Shown one piece after another: positions 1 to 7,719 of a stretch of 19,636 nt of DNA. A model generated the notes under the pieces. It was not told where the DNA came from, did not search any database, and saw only the letters and a program-made list of their open reading frames with translations. The stretch's first letter is position 1. Each line of letters begins with the position of its first letter. The position numbers and the translations under genes are program-made. Origin of the DNA: an uncultured Bacteroidales bacterium (GTDB lineage: Bacteria > Bacteroidota > Bacteroidia > Bacteroidales > Paludibacteraceae); contig CAMJFV010000009.1 in NCBI GenBank assembly GCA_946405045.1, positions 1-19,636 of the forward strand, written 5' to 3'.

Positions 1-472
1 CATAAAAAAAGAAAATATAATGAATAAATATAGAGTGACTAATATGCTTTAAGTCTATGAAAACAAGTGGAATAAGAGCAAAAATAGCAAGCAGAAAAAT
101 TTGTCTCATAAGATGATTGCGACAAAAAATCCATGCTATTACCAGAACAAGGATGTTTAAGAAAATTATTGCTTCGATACTATCTATTTCCTTAAAGCCA
201 ATGTTTATAAGAAATATACCGATAAGACACAGAGGGTAAGCAACTGAAAGAATAAATTTTTCACTGTCAATCACCCTTGTCAAATAAATGGCACCCGCTG
301 TCATACATATTCCAAAGCAGGTGATAACGCATTCATCCGCATTCTGAAACAGTAGGGCAAAGAATCCAAGCATTGTGCTCATTGTTATTAGCCCACCGAA
401 AAAGAAAAGTATTTTAAGAGGCCATGTCAGTTTTGTGCCTTCTGTAAAATCGATTTTATCTGTAAATTCCAT
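1..472 (-). CDS. Polytopic membrane protein, probably DUF4401 family, 3' end cut off by the window edge
   Basis: An open frame starts with ATG at 472 and runs without a stop to base 1, giving 157 codons of an incomplete protein. It begins MEFTDKIDFTEGTKLTWPLK and then is almost entirely hydrophobic, with about five or six membrane segments in the visible part. It starts 21 bases after the stop of the DUF2157 gene on the same strand, so the two are very likely one transcript. In many bacteria a DUF2157 gene is followed by a DUF4401 gene and then a GDYXXLXY-domain gene, and both the position and the membrane character fit DUF4401. The family assignment rests mainly on this context. No molecular function is established for these families. 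The rest of the gene, and a possible third partner, lie outside the window. Confidence 0.62.
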   Translation of the reverse strand, partial: MEFTDKIDFTEGTKLTWPLKILFFFGGLITMSTMLGFFALLFQNADECVITCFGICMTAGAIYLTRVIDSEKFILSVAYPLCLIGIFLINIGFKEIDSIEAIIFLNILVLVIAWIFCRNHLMRQIFLLAIFALIPLVFIDLKHISHSIFIHYIFFFY

Positions 473-493
473 AATATTCTTTTTTGAAAATTC

Positions 494-1426
494 CTATTCG
501 TCAATATGATTCTCAGAGACATCTTGAAACTCTTTGTTTAGAGTCTCAGATTCCCATTCTTTCTTTTTGTCGATGATATGTTTGCCTAAGAAGTAAATGC
601 CTGCCATAAAAGGAAGCGTAATGAGAATCATAGATTCAAAATCATCTATTATTTTGATGAATAATTCATATACCAACACTAGAATACCTGTGCAAAATAT
701 AGAGTAAGTTGCCAGATTCTTCTTTAGCAAGGAGTATATACATGAAAGCGCGTACACCACAATGCTGACTAATAACCCCAACACACCTACATATTTGTCA
801 CTTCTTTCAAAGATGAAAATGGATATCTCTATCACAGCAAGAATAGATAATATGCAAACAAACAATGTCATGAACCATTTTGGAGCAACGCTTTTGTTTG
901 GAATAAATTTTGGAGAAAATTCAAAAAATGCCGTGACGACGGTAAGAATCACCAAATAGTCGGTGAGAGCAAAATCGACAGAAGGATGCAATCCGTAGGT
1001 AAGCAGGATCAAATCTATAAAGAAAATCCATAACGGATAGAAATCTGCCACCGCCACCCAAACGACAATGCACAATGCCCAACTTAAAAATAGCAGATAA
1101 CTGTCTGCTCCAGTCTGATACACCTGACCATACACTGCTAAGAAAGCCCCAACTAATATACACATCGCGAAAATGGAGATGTTGCGTACCCAGTCACGCA
1201 TCGGCACTTTCACTACGGCGACGAAGGTCGCTAATAGAAGTCCCAGCACAACACCCATCTTTGCGAAGCGGTGTAGTCCATCCCAGTTGTACGCAAAGAA
1301 GAATATGATTCCGCTTAATAGGAATCCAGCTCCAAGTGTGAGCGTCAAAATTTCCGAGAATTTCAGCCATTTCTGACCATCTGCCCTTTTTATAGATGGC
1401 GAATTAATCGCGCTATTATCTTCCAT
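494..1426 (-). CDS. DUF2157 family polytopic membrane protein
   Basis: This 310-residue protein has a short polar N-terminus (about 25 residues) and then roughly nine or ten hydrophobic segments, ending in a charged cytoplasmic-type tail (KKKEWESETLNKEF onward). The segment LSGIIFFFAYNWDGL near residues 37-51, followed by a stretch with the YGQVYQTGADSY motif near residues 99-110, is typical of DUF2157 inner-membrane proteins. Their biochemical role is unknown. The ATG at 1426 is chosen because it is the first in frame and lies about 50 bases downstream of a TACATTTG -7 box. The next gene follows after 21 bases. A second, divergent DUF2157 protein lies at 15789-17060, so the window carries two separate loci of this family. 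Confidence 0.75.
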   Translation of the reverse strand: MEDNSAINSPSIKRADGQKWLKFSEILTLTLGAGFLLSGIIFFFAYNWDGLHRFAKMGVVLGLLLATFVAVVKVPMRDWVRNISIFAMCILVGAFLAVYGQVYQTGADSYLLFLSWALCIVVWVAVADFYPLWIFFIDLILLTYGLHPSVDFALTDYLVILTVVTAFFEFSPKFIPNKSVAPKWFMTLFVCILSILAVIEISIFIFERSDKYVGVLGLLVSIVVYALSCIYSLLKKNLATYSIFCTGILVLVYELFIKIIDDFESMILITLPFMAGIYFLGKHIIDKKKEWESETLNKEFQDVSENHIDE

Positions 1427-1478
1427 ATTTTTGAATTTTGATTAGTCATTAATCTTTTTCAACGATATATTGTTTTTG

Positions 1479-1511
1479 CAAATGTAGAAAATAATGTTTG
1501 TGGCAATCAAC
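1479..1511 (-). promoter_or_regulatory. Bacteroidota-type promoter for the DUF2157 gene
   Basis: On the minus strand the -7 box TACATTTG occupies 1479-1486, an exact match to TAnnTTTG. An ATTG lies 17 bases upstream (1504-1507) and a GTTG 21 bases upstream (1508-1511), and either could serve as the -33 box. Transcription would begin near 1473, about 45 bases before the start codon. Confidence 0.55.
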
Positions 1512-1580
1512 ATTTCCATTTATTTAACTTTCATTAACGGCAGTTGGGAAAACTGTTAAAGGTGGATTTTATATTTTGAT

Positions 1581-1645
1581 GATTGTTAAGGGCGGAACGC
1601 CCTTGTCCCTCTCTTACTCGCGAGTACGTAAGTGCGAGCGACAAT
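1581..1645 (+). repeat. Dispersed GAA-hairpin repeat, copy A
   Basis: This begins GATTGTTAAGGGCGGAACG and continues with CGCCCTTGTCCC, then ends in GTGCGAGCGACAAT. The first part folds as AAGGGCG-GAA-CGCCCTT, a 7-bp stem with a GAA loop. Similar sequence occurs at 12531-12711 (copy B) and, inverted, at 13702-13766 (copy C). Copy A differs from the others in its second half, where ACTCGCGAGTACGTAAGTGCGAGC replaces the second GAA hairpin. It lies in the 413-base gap between two divergent genes. Apart from the two promoters I see no other feature in that gap. Confidence 0.7.
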
Positions 1646-1702
1646 ATAAAGACATTGGATTTAAAACACCTTCTGAGGCAAACACCTGTATTTGCGGATA
1701 AA

Positions 1703-1734
1703 TTGATGAAATCAATGTAGAAGATTTATATTTG
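1703..1734 (+). promoter_or_regulatory. Candidate promoter for the cellobiose phosphorylase gene
   Basis: TATATTTG at 1727-1734 is an exact TAnnTTTG -7 box, with TTG at 1703-1705 placed 21 bases upstream. It predicts a leader of about 100 bases before the ATG at 1840. A weaker alternative is TTG at 1776-1778 followed after 17 bases by TATCTTTTTG (1796-1805). A small ATTGAT-GAA-ATCAAT hairpin (1702-1716) overlaps the -33 region and could be an operator. Confidence 0.4.
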
Positions 1735-1839
1735 AGTTAAAAAACATACCCACGTCTTCCCAAATCTTCATTTTATTGTTTATTTTTGCCACTAGTATCT
1801 TTTTGAGATAGTAAGAAATAATAAAAATAATAATAATTT

Positions 1840-4236
1840 ATGCAGTTCGGACATTTTGATGACAAGCGTAAAGAGTATGTAGTAACCAATCCGGCTACTC
1901 CTAAGTCATGGAGCAACTATCTTGGTGACACTCGTTACGGTGCAATTATCACAAACAACGCAGGTGGATACTCTTTCTACCGTTCATCAGTGCAGGGTTG
2001 TTTCCTTCGCCTAAAGTTTAATACAGTTCCTAACGACCAGCCAGGTCGCTATATTTATCTTCACGACCTTGATTCTAAGGATTTCTGGAGTGGTAGCTGG
2101 CAGCCAGTAGGTAAGCCTCTTGACAAGTATAAGAGCGAGTGCCGTCACGGTTCAGCCTACACAATCATCTCTTCTGAGTATGAGGGAATCAAGACTGAGA
2201 CTCTTTACTTCGTGCCACTTGGCCAGGAGTTTGAGGTTTGGAGAGTGAAGGTGACTAACAATTCAGGCAAGAAGAGAAACCTACGTGCGTTCACATACGC
2301 AGAGTTCGCTTCAAACTGGAACATGCACGATGACAGCAACAACTTGCAGTACACTCAGTATATCATAAAGACTTCTTACGCTGATGGTTTTATCGATCAC
2401 GGTAACAACCTTTACATGCCAGAGGAGCCAGATAATTTCCAGAATAAGGACCAGGCTCGTCACTCTTTCATCGGAGTTGTAGGTCAGCCTGTTACTGGTT
2501 ATGATTCAGACCGAGACAAGTTCATCGGTCTTTACCACACATACGCTAATCCAGAGTCAGTTGTAAAGGGTCAGTGTGGCAACACAGTGACTGAGGGAGA
2601 CAACGGTTGTGGTACACTTCAGGTAGACTTGACACTTGAGGCTGGCGAGACTAAGGAGTTCACAGTAGTTCTTGGTATCGGTAAGGCTTGGGTTGAGGGT
2701 AAGAAGGCTGCTGAAATAGTAGCGTCTCCAGCAAAGGTTGAGGCTGAGTACAAGAAAGTCGTTGACTACTGGCATGGCCGTATCGAGGGACTTTCAGCTG
2801 AGACACCAGATGCTGATTTCAACTCTATGATCAATATGTGGAATCCATTCAACAACCTTATCACATACGCATGGAGCCGTGCCGCTTCATTGATCTACCG
2901 TGGTGAGCGTGATGGTATGGGTTACCGTGATACAATCCAGGATATGCTTGGTGTTATTCACAATATTCCAGAAGAGGTTGTGGAGAGACTTGAGCTTATG
3001 TTGACAGGTCAGAACTCTAACGGAGGTGCGATGCCAGTCGTTAAGCCTTTCGCACACAATCCTGGTCATGAGGCTCCGACTCCAGAGAACGAGTTCCGTT
3101 CAGACGACTGTATGTGGTTGTTCAACACAGTACCAACATACGTAAAGGAGATCGGTAATATTGATTACTACAACAAGGTGCTTCCATACTCAGACAAGGG
3201 AGAGGGAACAGTGCTTGATCACCTTCGTCGCGCTATCCAGTTCAACCTTGATCGTCTTGGAAAGAACGGTCTTCCATGCGGTTTGAAAGCAGACTGGAAC
3301 GACTGTCTAGTACTTGGAGCTAAGGGAGAGACTGTATTCGTGGCTATGCAGCTTCGTTATGCTCTTACTGTTTATATCGATATCTGTACTCGTTTGTCTA
3401 AGCTTGATGAGGTTAAGTGGGCAGAGGGTCATTTGACAACTCTTTCTGCTAACATCGACAAGGCAGCTTGGGATGGAGAGTGGTACGTACGTGCTATCAA
3501 GGAAGACGGATATGTATTCGGAACAAGCAAGAACCCAATCAAGGAGGGTAATATCTGGCTTAACCCACAGTCGTGGGCTATCATCTCAGGTCAGGCTACT
3601 GGAGAGAGAGCGGAGACAGTTATGAACTCGGTAGAGAAGCATCTTGCAATCGAATATGGTCTGGTTCTTTGTGATCCTCCTTTCGAGAAGACAGAGGCAA
3701 GCGTAATCAAGGCTCCATTGTTCATCAAGGGTATGAAGGAGAACGCTGCAGTATTCCAGCACACTCAGGGTTGGGGAATCATGGCAGACTGTATTCTTGG
3801 TCACGGTAAGCGTGCATTCAAGAACTACAAGAATTATCTTCCTGCAAACTATAACACTCGTGCTGAGGTTCGTCAGATTGAGCCATACGTATATGCTCAG
3901 ACAACTTGCTCAACTTACAACATGCGTGCCGGTCAGAGCCGTTGTCCATGGTTGTCAGGTACAGCTTCTTGGGCATACTTCACAGCAGCTCAGTACATCC
4001 TTGGTATCCGTCCAGACTACAACGGATTGCTAATTGATCCATGTATCCCAGCTTGGGAAGGCTTCAAGGCATCACGTCGTTTCCGTGGCAATATCATCAA
4101 TATTGTTGTTAAGAACCCTAACAAGGTTGAGAAGGGAGTAAAGAGCATCACTGTCGACGGTAAGGCAGTAACTGGCAATGTTGTGCCAGCAGACATGCTA
4201 TCTAACGGATGCAATGTAGAGGTTATCATGGGATAA
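1840..4236 (+). CDS. Cellobiose phosphorylase, glycoside hydrolase family 94
   Basis: This 798-residue cytoplasmic enzyme is predicted to split cellobiose with inorganic phosphate into glucose 1-phosphate and glucose, which saves ATP during cellulose or beta-glucan use. The N-terminus (MQFGHFDDKRKEYVVTNPAT, then NYLG and NNAGGYSFYR) is the GH94 beta-sandwich start and closely resembles characterised cellobiose phosphorylases. The length fits the roughly 800-residue norm. In the catalytic helical barrel I see YRDTIQDMLG (362-371), the sugar-binding loop, and ADWNDC with D488 in the place of the general acid (D490 in the Cellvibrio gilvus enzyme). H641 in FQHTQGW and SGTASW at 706-711 fit the phosphate site. 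There is no signal peptide. No transporter or cellulase gene adjoins it, and it has its own terminator. Codon use is strongly biased (GAG, AAG, GGT, CGT), which suggests high expression. Cellodextrin or laminaribiose specificity cannot be excluded. Confidence 0.93.
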   Translation: MQFGHFDDKRKEYVVTNPATPKSWSNYLGDTRYGAIITNNAGGYSFYRSSVQGCFLRLKFNTVPNDQPGRYIYLHDLDSKDFWSGSWQPVGKPLDKYKSECRHGSAYTIISSEYEGIKTETLYFVPLGQEFEVWRVKVTNNSGKKRNLRAFTYAEFASNWNMHDDSNNLQYTQYIIKTSYADGFIDHGNNLYMPEEPDNFQNKDQARHSFIGVVGQPVTGYDSDRDKFIGLYHTYANPESVVKGQCGNTVTEGDNGCGTLQVDLTLEAGETKEFTVVLGIGKAWVEGKKAAEIVASPAKVEAEYKKVVDYWHGRIEGLSAETPDADFNSMINMWNPFNNLITYAWSRAASLIYRGERDGMGYRDTIQDMLGVIHNIPEEVVERLELMLTGQNSNGGAMPVVKPFAHNPGHEAPTPENEFRSDDCMWLFNTVPTYVKEIGNIDYYNKVLPYSDKGEGTVLDHLRRAIQFNLDRLGKNGLPCGLKADWNDCLVLGAKGETVFVAMQLRYALTVYIDICTRLSKLDEVKWAEGHLTTLSANIDKAAWDGEWYVRAIKEDGYVFGTSKNPIKEGNIWLNPQSWAIISGQATGERAETVMNSVEKHLAIEYGLVLCDPPFEKTEASVIKAPLFIKGMKENAAVFQHTQGWGIMADCILGHGKRAFKNYKNYLPANYNTRAEVRQIEPYVYAQTTCSTYNMRAGQSRCPWLSGTASWAYFTAAQYILGIRPDYNGLLIDPCIPAWEGFKASRRFRGNIINIVVKNPNKVEKGVKSITVDGKAVTGNVVPADMLSNGCNVEVIMG

Positions 4237-4259
4237 TCTTTCGGATATACCTAAAATTA

Positions 4260-4293
4260 AAAGGTCAGGAATGAAAATTCCTGGCCTTTTTTG
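4260..4293 (+). terminator. Rho-independent terminator of the cellobiose phosphorylase gene
   Basis: AGGTCAGGAAT (4262-4272) pairs with ATTCCTGGCCT (4277-4287) over 11 positions including one G-T pair. The loop is GAAA, and a run of T follows at 4288-4292. It lies 24 bases after the stop codon. Confidence 0.9.
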
Positions 4294-4395
4294 CATTTAA
4301 ACCTCATTTAATCGAGTTTTTTCGACCGATGGAATGAGAGGATTATGAAATTCGCTTTCACAACATGGGCAGATTTTACGAACATAACGTATTTT

Positions 4396-4441
4396 CTATG
4401 CGAATGGCAAATTTGAAATTAAAAATATACTATTCGCATAG
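4396..4441. repeat. Inverted repeat in the gap after the GH94 gene
   Basis: CTATGCGAAT (4396-4405) and ATTCGCATAG (4432-4441) are perfect 10-bp inverted copies separated by 26 AT-rich bases. There is no T tract, so a terminator is unlikely. It could be a binding site or the remnant of a small element. The 563-base gap 4237-4799 holds this, the terminator, two short GTAG-type elements and the promoter of the next gene. I see no gene in it. Confidence 0.5.
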
Positions 4442-4526
4442 TAAAATTAAAAATGCGAAATGCGGAATGAATGATCATTAATTGTTATATCCAATTATGG
4501 AATCGGATTTGGGGTGGCAAAATCAC

Positions 4527-4571
4527 GTAGAGACGCACGGTCGTGCGTCTCATTATAACGGTCGTGCGTCT
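4527..4571. repeat. GTAGAGAC-type palindromic element with a partial second copy
   Basis: GTAG is followed by AGACGCACG-GT-CGTGCGTCT (4531-4550), a 9-bp inverted repeat with only two central bases. CGGTCGTGCGTCT then recurs eight bases later (4559-4571), so the right arm is duplicated. The GTAGAGAC start links it to the GTAGGGGC elements elsewhere in the window, because the third copy in the 8635-8811 cluster reads GTAGAGACGAGCCC on the minus strand. Confidence 0.65.
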
Positions 4572-4639
4572 TATTGTGGACGTAATCATAGGTAGGTCTG
4601 TAGGAGCAATAAAATGCATAATTGTTGGGGAATCCGTCC

Positions 4640-4664
4640 GTAGGGGCAAGTTTCAAACCTGCCC
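4640..4664. repeat. GTAGGGGC-type hairpin element
   Basis: GTAGGGGC at 4640-4647 opens a near-perfect hairpin, GGGCAAGTTT (4644-4653) against AAACCTGCCC (4655-4664), with one A/C mismatch. It resembles the other GTAGGGGC elements at 5734-5801 and 8635-8811 in its end motif and length but has its own loop sequence. Confidence 0.6.
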
Positions 4665-4744
4665 GCATGTTTTGATTATTTTCAAAACAATCGTTAATCA
4701 TATTTAACATTGATTTTTCCCACATCCAATAAAATATTTTTAAT

Positions 4745-4779
4745 TTTGCACTGTTATCATAACGGCAACAATAATTTTG
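4745..4779 (+). promoter_or_regulatory. Promoter candidate for the leucine-rich-repeat protein gene
   Basis: TAATTTTG at 4772-4779 exactly matches the TAnnTTTG -7 box. A TTTG at 4745-4748 lies 23 bases upstream, a little further than the usual 19-21. Transcription would start near 4786, leaving a leader of only about 14 bases before the ATG at 4800. Confidence 0.45.
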
Positions 4780-4799
4780 AAATATAATTTGAAAGAGAT

Positions 4800-5585
4800 A
4801 TGACAAAAAAACTACTTGTATTAACAATGACATTTGTGTCGTGTGTCATGACTTTTGCGACAGACATGATTGTGAAGCAGAAAAACGGAGATGCATTAAG
4901 ATTTGACGTGAAAAATGTGGAAGAGGTTATTTTTGAAGAGACCATTCCTGAAAATTCGACTGTGGTGGATGAATCCGAAACACCTTTGAAATTCAAAATC
5001 CTATCAGAAAACACCGTAGAGGTTATCAGAGACGATTCATATTCTGAGTTAAGTTCTGTCACAATTCCAGCCAAAGTACGAATTGATGGCAAGGTGTATG
5101 ATGTCACTTCTATCGAAAATAATGTCTTTTCTGGTTGCGGCAGTTTGACAGACATTGTGATTCCAGAAAGTGTGACAAACATCGGAGCAGGGGCTTTTGA
5201 TGGATGTGACAAATTGAAGCCAGAGTTATTGGTATATGACAAAGGCACAAAATGCTATGGTTGGATAGGAAGTGAAGAAGAATGTACAAGCGTCGTTATT
5301 CCAGACGGAGTAAAAGAGATTGGAGACTATGCGTTTTATAAAATATTTTATGGATTGACCAGTGTGACATTCCCAGAAAGCTTGGAATCAATCGGAGAAA
5401 TGGCGTTTGCTGGCTGTGAGGAATTGACAACTGCAGAACTGTCATCAAACTTAAAAACACTTGGTTATGGTGCTTTTATGTACTGCAAAAAACTTGACCT
5501 CATAATCAACGCTTCTGAAGCCGATGTCAATGTTGGAAAGAATGCCATAAGCGACTGCAAATCTGTGACATGGTTAAAAGATTAA
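4800..5585 (+). CDS. Secreted leucine-rich-repeat (BspA/LRR_5 type) protein
   Basis: This 261-residue protein starts with a signal peptide (MTKKLLVLTMTFVSCVMTFA, cleavage probable after residue 20). Residues 22-47 (VKQKNGDALRF through VEEVIFEE) form the short beta segment often found at the N-terminus of secreted Bacteroidales proteins. From about residue 87 there are BspA-like repeats of the form IPESVTNIGAGAFDGC, with further copies at IPDGVKEIGDYAFY (167-180), FPESLESIGEMAFAGC (191-206) and SSNLKTLGYGAFMYC (215-229). BspA relatives act in surface adhesion, but most small members are uncharacterised. No sorting tail, lipobox or anchor is visible, so it may be periplasmic or released. Codon use is A/T-rich, unlike the GH94 gene before it. 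It has its own promoter and terminator and so appears monocistronic. Confidence 0.85.
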   Translation: MTKKLLVLTMTFVSCVMTFATDMIVKQKNGDALRFDVKNVEEVIFEETIPENSTVVDESETPLKFKILSENTVEVIRDDSYSELSSVTIPAKVRIDGKVYDVTSIENNVFSGCGSLTDIVIPESVTNIGAGAFDGCDKLKPELLVYDKGTKCYGWIGSEEECTSVVIPDGVKEIGDYAFYKIFYGLTSVTFPESLESIGEMAFAGCEELTTAELSSNLKTLGYGAFMYCKKLDLIINASEADVNVGKNAISDCKSVTWLKD

Positions 5586-5607
5586 TCTATTGCAAATGAA
5601 ATCACAG

Positions 5608-5637
5608 AAGGGATGGACGACGGTTCATCCCTTTTTT
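5608..5637 (+). terminator. Terminator of the leucine-rich-repeat protein gene
   Basis: AAGGGATG (5608-5615) pairs with CATCCCTT (5626-5633) around a 10-base loop, followed by TTTT. It lies 22 bases after the stop codon. Confidence 0.85.
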
Positions 5638-5692
5638 CGTTGAGCATTTACCTCAAATCAATTACGAATTGACTCTACGGATCTTGTTTCAC

Positions 5693-5728
5693 AAAAAAAG
5701 GCGTGATTTGTCAAAATCACGCCTTTTT
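5693..5728. terminator. Bidirectional terminator between convergent genes
   Basis: GGCGTGATTT (5700-5709), loop GTCA and AAATCACGCC (5714-5723) form a perfect 10-bp stem. Seven A precede it and five T follow, so it can work in both directions. It lies between the plus-strand LRR gene and the minus-strand nucleoside kinase gene, and is the second terminator for the former. Confidence 0.85.
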
Positions 5729-5733
5729 CCTGT

Positions 5734-5801
5734 TGATGGTGTAGGGGCGAAACCCAGAGCGATTGAGAGGGGTCGATGAGCAACGGCCCTACAAACCATC
5801 A
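5734..5801. repeat. GTAGGGGC-type element with inverted ends
   Basis: TGATGGT (5734-5740) plus GTAGGG (5741-5746) mirror CCCTAC (5787-5792) plus ACCATCA (5795-5801), with two unpaired bases on the right. The 40-base interior has no coding potential. The GTAGGGGC end links it to the other short elements in the window. Downstream at 5817-5851 is a run of AGTTAAAAGTTAAGAATTAAG-like heptamer repeats that I list as part of the same non-coding patch. Confidence 0.6.
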
Positions 5802-5883
5802 TATCTTTAAAGTAGTTAAGAGTTAAAAGTTAAGAATTAAGAATCTTGCTCCCATTTTTAACTCTTCATCCTTCATTTTTAAT

Positions 5884-7530
5884 TTAATACTTAAAACTGC
5901 TTCCTCCCACAAACTCTCTCAACAATGATGTAGTAGGGATTTCGTTCTCCTGAATATCAGCGAAGTAAGAAAGGAAGTTGAGCAGACGGTGGGCTTCAGA
6001 GTAGATAGGCGATGTCTGAGGCACCATCGACAATGGTGCGATAGCATGGTGCTTAAGCACACAAAGCTCGAAGATCATTGCAGAGTTGAACATTGCGTCT
6101 GCCTCCTCCTGGAACGGCACAATCCACTTCTCTTCGCCCTTCATCACATCTGGCCAACGTTTGATTGTATCTTCCGCAGAGTAACCACGATATTTGAAAT
6201 CACGCACGATACGGCGGATCAGACGGTTGTCTGTATTTGGAATACAGTTGTGGTTGTCAAGCGAGATGGAAGTCAACGCAGACACGAAGATCTTAAACTT
6301 GTTTTCAGCAGGGATCTTCTCTGTAAGTTTCGGATTCAAAGCGTGGATTCCCTCGAAAATCAAGACCTCGTTGTTGTGGATCTGGATTGTTTCGCCCTCC
6401 TCACGCTCTCCAGTTTCAAAATTGTAGCGAGGAAGAGTCACTTTTTCACCAGAGATAAGTTTGTTAAGATCGCTGTTGAACAAATCGAGATCCAAAGCGT
6501 ACAGACTCTCGAAATCATAGTTTCCATTCTCATCTTTCGGAGTAAGTCGACGTGGCACAAAATAGTCGTCGAGAGATACCGCCAACGGTTTCAAACCACA
6601 GACCGCAAGCTGCACAGATAGTCGTTTGCTGGAAGTTGTCTTACCCGAAGAAGATGGGCCTGCAAGCAGAACGACGCGAACTTTTGGACGTTTAGCAATC
6701 TCGTCGGCTATAAGAGCGATTTTTTTCTCCTGGAGAGCCTCTGCCACCTTGATCAGATTGCTTGCGTTGTTTTTCTCAAGCAGACCGATATTAAGGTCGC
6801 CGACATTTTCAATGCCAAGAAGCTGGTTGAAAGTCGTATGTTCAGAGAACGCTTTCAAAAGTTGAGGCTCCTGACGCACTGGAGCAAGCTCATTCGGTTT
6901 ATCTGCCGACGGTACAGTAAGCAGGATGGCTCCATGATAAGGAGTGAGTGCGAATTTGTCGAGATAGCCGGCATTTGGCACAAGAGCACCATAGTAGAAG
7001 TCGTAAATATCGTCGAGACGGTACAATTCAGTGTACATTTCGCCACGGCTTTTTAATATGTTGACTTTGTCGAATGCCGCATTGTCCTCAAAATATTGTA
7101 TCGCCCATGAAGTAGGAACGATCTCCTGCACAAATTCAGCTTTTTCCGCTATCTTTTCACGCATTCTTTCTGAAAGTCGACGGCATAGATCCTCATTCAC
7201 GTCGCCAAGACCTGCAATCTGGCATAAGTATCCGCCAGAGATAGGGTGCTCTATACGAAGACAAGCCTCTTTATTTATATGTGTGACAGCTTCATATAGT
7301 AGGAAAGAGATACTACGTAGATAAGCTCTGACACCGTGGAGAGAATCCAATCCTAGAAACTCCACACATTTAGGCTTGTAGACGCAGAATTTCAAATCTT
7401 TGATTTTTCCGTTGACCTTCGCCACAATCGCTTTGACATCTTTCGGACAGATCTCCTCCAAAGAGATGCCAGCGGGATATGAATTTGTAATATTGCTGTT
7501 TACGCAATAGATTTTCACTTTCTTTTCCAT
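5884..7530 (-). CDS. Nucleoside kinase, uridine kinase-like P-loop domain fused to a ThrRS-like N-terminal region
   Basis: This 548-residue cytoplasmic protein is probably an NTP-dependent nucleoside kinase. Residues 1-60 look like a TGS-type domain. Residues about 60-230 resemble the second additional domain of threonyl-tRNA synthetase (HPISGGYLCQIAGL at 95-108), but the family's zinc-binding histidine pair is not evident. The C-terminal half is a phosphoribulokinase/uridine kinase fold: Walker A GPSSSGKTT (291-299), DDYF (321-324) for substrate and metal, FEGIHALNP (392-400) and DNRLIRRIVRD (434-444). This architecture is conserved in Bacteroidota, Clostridia and Thermotogales and is usually annotated only as uridine or nucleoside kinase. 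The true substrate is uncertain. It is monocistronic, transcribed divergently from the TPR gene, and its ATG lies about 20 bases from a -7-like box. It is not a simple Udk, which is about 210 residues. Confidence 0.85.
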   Translation of the reverse strand: MEKKVKIYCVNSNITNSYPAGISLEEICPKDVKAIVAKVNGKIKDLKFCVYKPKCVEFLGLDSLHGVRAYLRSISFLLYEAVTHINKEACLRIEHPISGGYLCQIAGLGDVNEDLCRRLSERMREKIAEKAEFVQEIVPTSWAIQYFEDNAAFDKVNILKSRGEMYTELYRLDDIYDFYYGALVPNAGYLDKFALTPYHGAILLTVPSADKPNELAPVRQEPQLLKAFSEHTTFNQLLGIENVGDLNIGLLEKNNASNLIKVAEALQEKKIALIADEIAKRPKVRVVLLAGPSSSGKTTSSKRLSVQLAVCGLKPLAVSLDDYFVPRRLTPKDENGNYDFESLYALDLDLFNSDLNKLISGEKVTLPRYNFETGEREEGETIQIHNNEVLIFEGIHALNPKLTEKIPAENKFKIFVSALTSISLDNHNCIPNTDNRLIRRIVRDFKYRGYSAEDTIKRWPDVMKGEEKWIVPFQEEADAMFNSAMIFELCVLKHHAIAPLSMVPQTSPIYSEAHRLLNFLSYFADIQENEIPTTSLLREFVGGSSFKY

Positions 7531-7551
7531 GACTGAGAAATATTATATGTT

Positions 7552-7580
7552 CAAATATCTTACACTAAATTAAAGCCAAT
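7552..7580 (-). promoter_or_regulatory. Promoter candidate for the nucleoside kinase gene
   Basis: On the minus strand GATATTTG (7552-7559) matches TAnnTTTG except at the first base, and ATTG (7577-7580) lies 17 bases upstream. Transcription would start near 7546. The 299-base gap 7531-7829 contains only this promoter, the opposing TPR promoter and a palindromic patch. Confidence 0.4.
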
Positions 7581-7684
7581 TTTTGTAATGGCAAAAGAAA
7601 AGGATGCGAAAAAATGCCGCGAAATGATATACAACATAAAAAGGGCCAAATAAGAAAATTTAACATAAAAAAAAGGCGAATATG

Positions 7685-7715
7685 TTAGTTTTATATTTCA
7701 AAAATTGTAATTTTG
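7685..7715 (+). promoter_or_regulatory. Promoter for the TPR protein gene
   Basis: TAATTTTG at 7708-7715 is an exact -7 box. TTAG at 7685-7688, one base off TTTG, lies 19 bases upstream. It gives a leader of about 108 bases before the ATG at 7830. Confidence 0.55.
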
Positions 7716-7719
7716 CATT

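Noticed and set aside
4495..5248. Two minus-strand open frames (112 and 163 codons) over the GH94-LRR gap and the start of the LRR gene
   Set aside because: They oppose the well-supported LRR gene or translate the palindromic elements, show no domain or hydrophobic pattern, and lack a promoter.
7588..7656. 21-codon frame starting MAKEK on the plus strand, with a MAKEK-stop frame also at 9933-9950
   Set aside because: The shared MAKEK start resembles that of elongation factor Tu, but both frames end almost at once, lack conserved continuation and sit in AT-rich gaps, so this is probably chance.
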